Of a stretch of 22,825 nt of DNA, positions 22,747 through 22,825 are shown piece after piece. Below the pieces are notes generated by a model. It searched no databases. It saw nothing but the letters and a program-made list of their open reading frames with translations, and was not told the origin of the DNA. Made by a program: the position numbers and the translations under genes. Position 1 is the first letter of the stretch; each line of letters begins with the position of its first letter. This DNA is from an uncultured Lachnospiraceae bacterium (GTDB taxonomy: Bacteria; Bacillota_A; Clostridia; Lachnospirales; Lachnospiraceae): positions 1-22,825 of the forward strand of contig CAJUFW010000024.1 of the NCBI GenBank assembly GCA_910585655.1, written 5' to 3'.

Positions 22747-22825
22747 ATACTTATTCCAAATAGCTTCTATTACTCATATGTATAGCAGATAAGACGATGA
22801 TAAATTTCTATCAATCAGTCGATTG

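Noticed and set aside
22656..22825. A further gene at the window end
   Set aside because: Only the MATE promoter and a small inverted repeat are visible; no open frame with a start and ribosome site.

Overview
The window is chromosomal DNA of a low-to-medium GC, Gram-positive, spore-forming anaerobe type. The gene families fit Clostridia and most probably Lachnospiraceae: short ThiI without a rhodanese domain, class II GalT, PdaA-type deacetylase, Imm5-like protein, tandem-OB SSB-like protein, Big_2 surface protein and Rpn/Uma2 remnants. Strong Shine-Dalgarno sites and sigmaA-type promoters agree. I cannot name a genus. Bases 1-48 are not biological. They are an Illumina P5/TruSeq adapter including an i5 index, so the window starts at a contig end and real sequence begins at about base 49.

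Layout. (1) 83-4354, minus strand: a translation and RNA-modification cluster read as prmA, rsmE, cysteine desulfurase, thiI. (2) About 4379-8750: an AT-rich accessory insert. It holds a broken Uma2-family gene that still has a near-consensus promoter, a two-gene operon for secreted proteins of unknown function, a truncated Rpn-type nuclease gene, and a decayed IS200-type element. (3) 8760-8905: a stand-alone tRNA-Trp(CCA) with its own promoter and terminator. (4) 8956-11599, minus strand: the RNA ligase RtcB and, upstream of it, an NfeD-like plus SPFH/stomatin membrane pair. (5) 11807-12310, plus strand: a GreA-family factor.

(6) 12333-17346, minus strand: a complete Leloir galactose locus read as a LacI-family regulator, galK, galE, galT. 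The regulator-galK gap carries a promoter covered by five copies of an odd-centred palindrome (core TTACTAA), four of them spaced exactly 22 bp centre to centre. This is the most striking regulatory structure in the window. (7) 17523-18824, plus strand: an orphan Imm5-like protein and a tandem-OB SSB-like protein, closed by a strong terminator. (8) 18871-22655, minus strand: a MATE exporter, a PdaA-like polysaccharide deacetylase with a long basic cytoplasmic tail, and a nitrilase-superfamily amidohydrolase with a TTG start.

How the genes work together. In cluster 1, the desulfurase supplies persulfide sulfur to ThiI for tRNA 4-thiouridine, while RsmE and PrmA methylate 16S rRNA and ribosomal protein L11. 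GalK, GalT and GalE convert galactose to UDP-sugars and glucose-1-phosphate under the local repressor. RtcB and the adjacent tRNA are both concerned with RNA, but a functional link is only a hypothesis. The insert in region 2 looks like a site where mobile or selfish genes land and decay around a still-intact secreted-protein operon.
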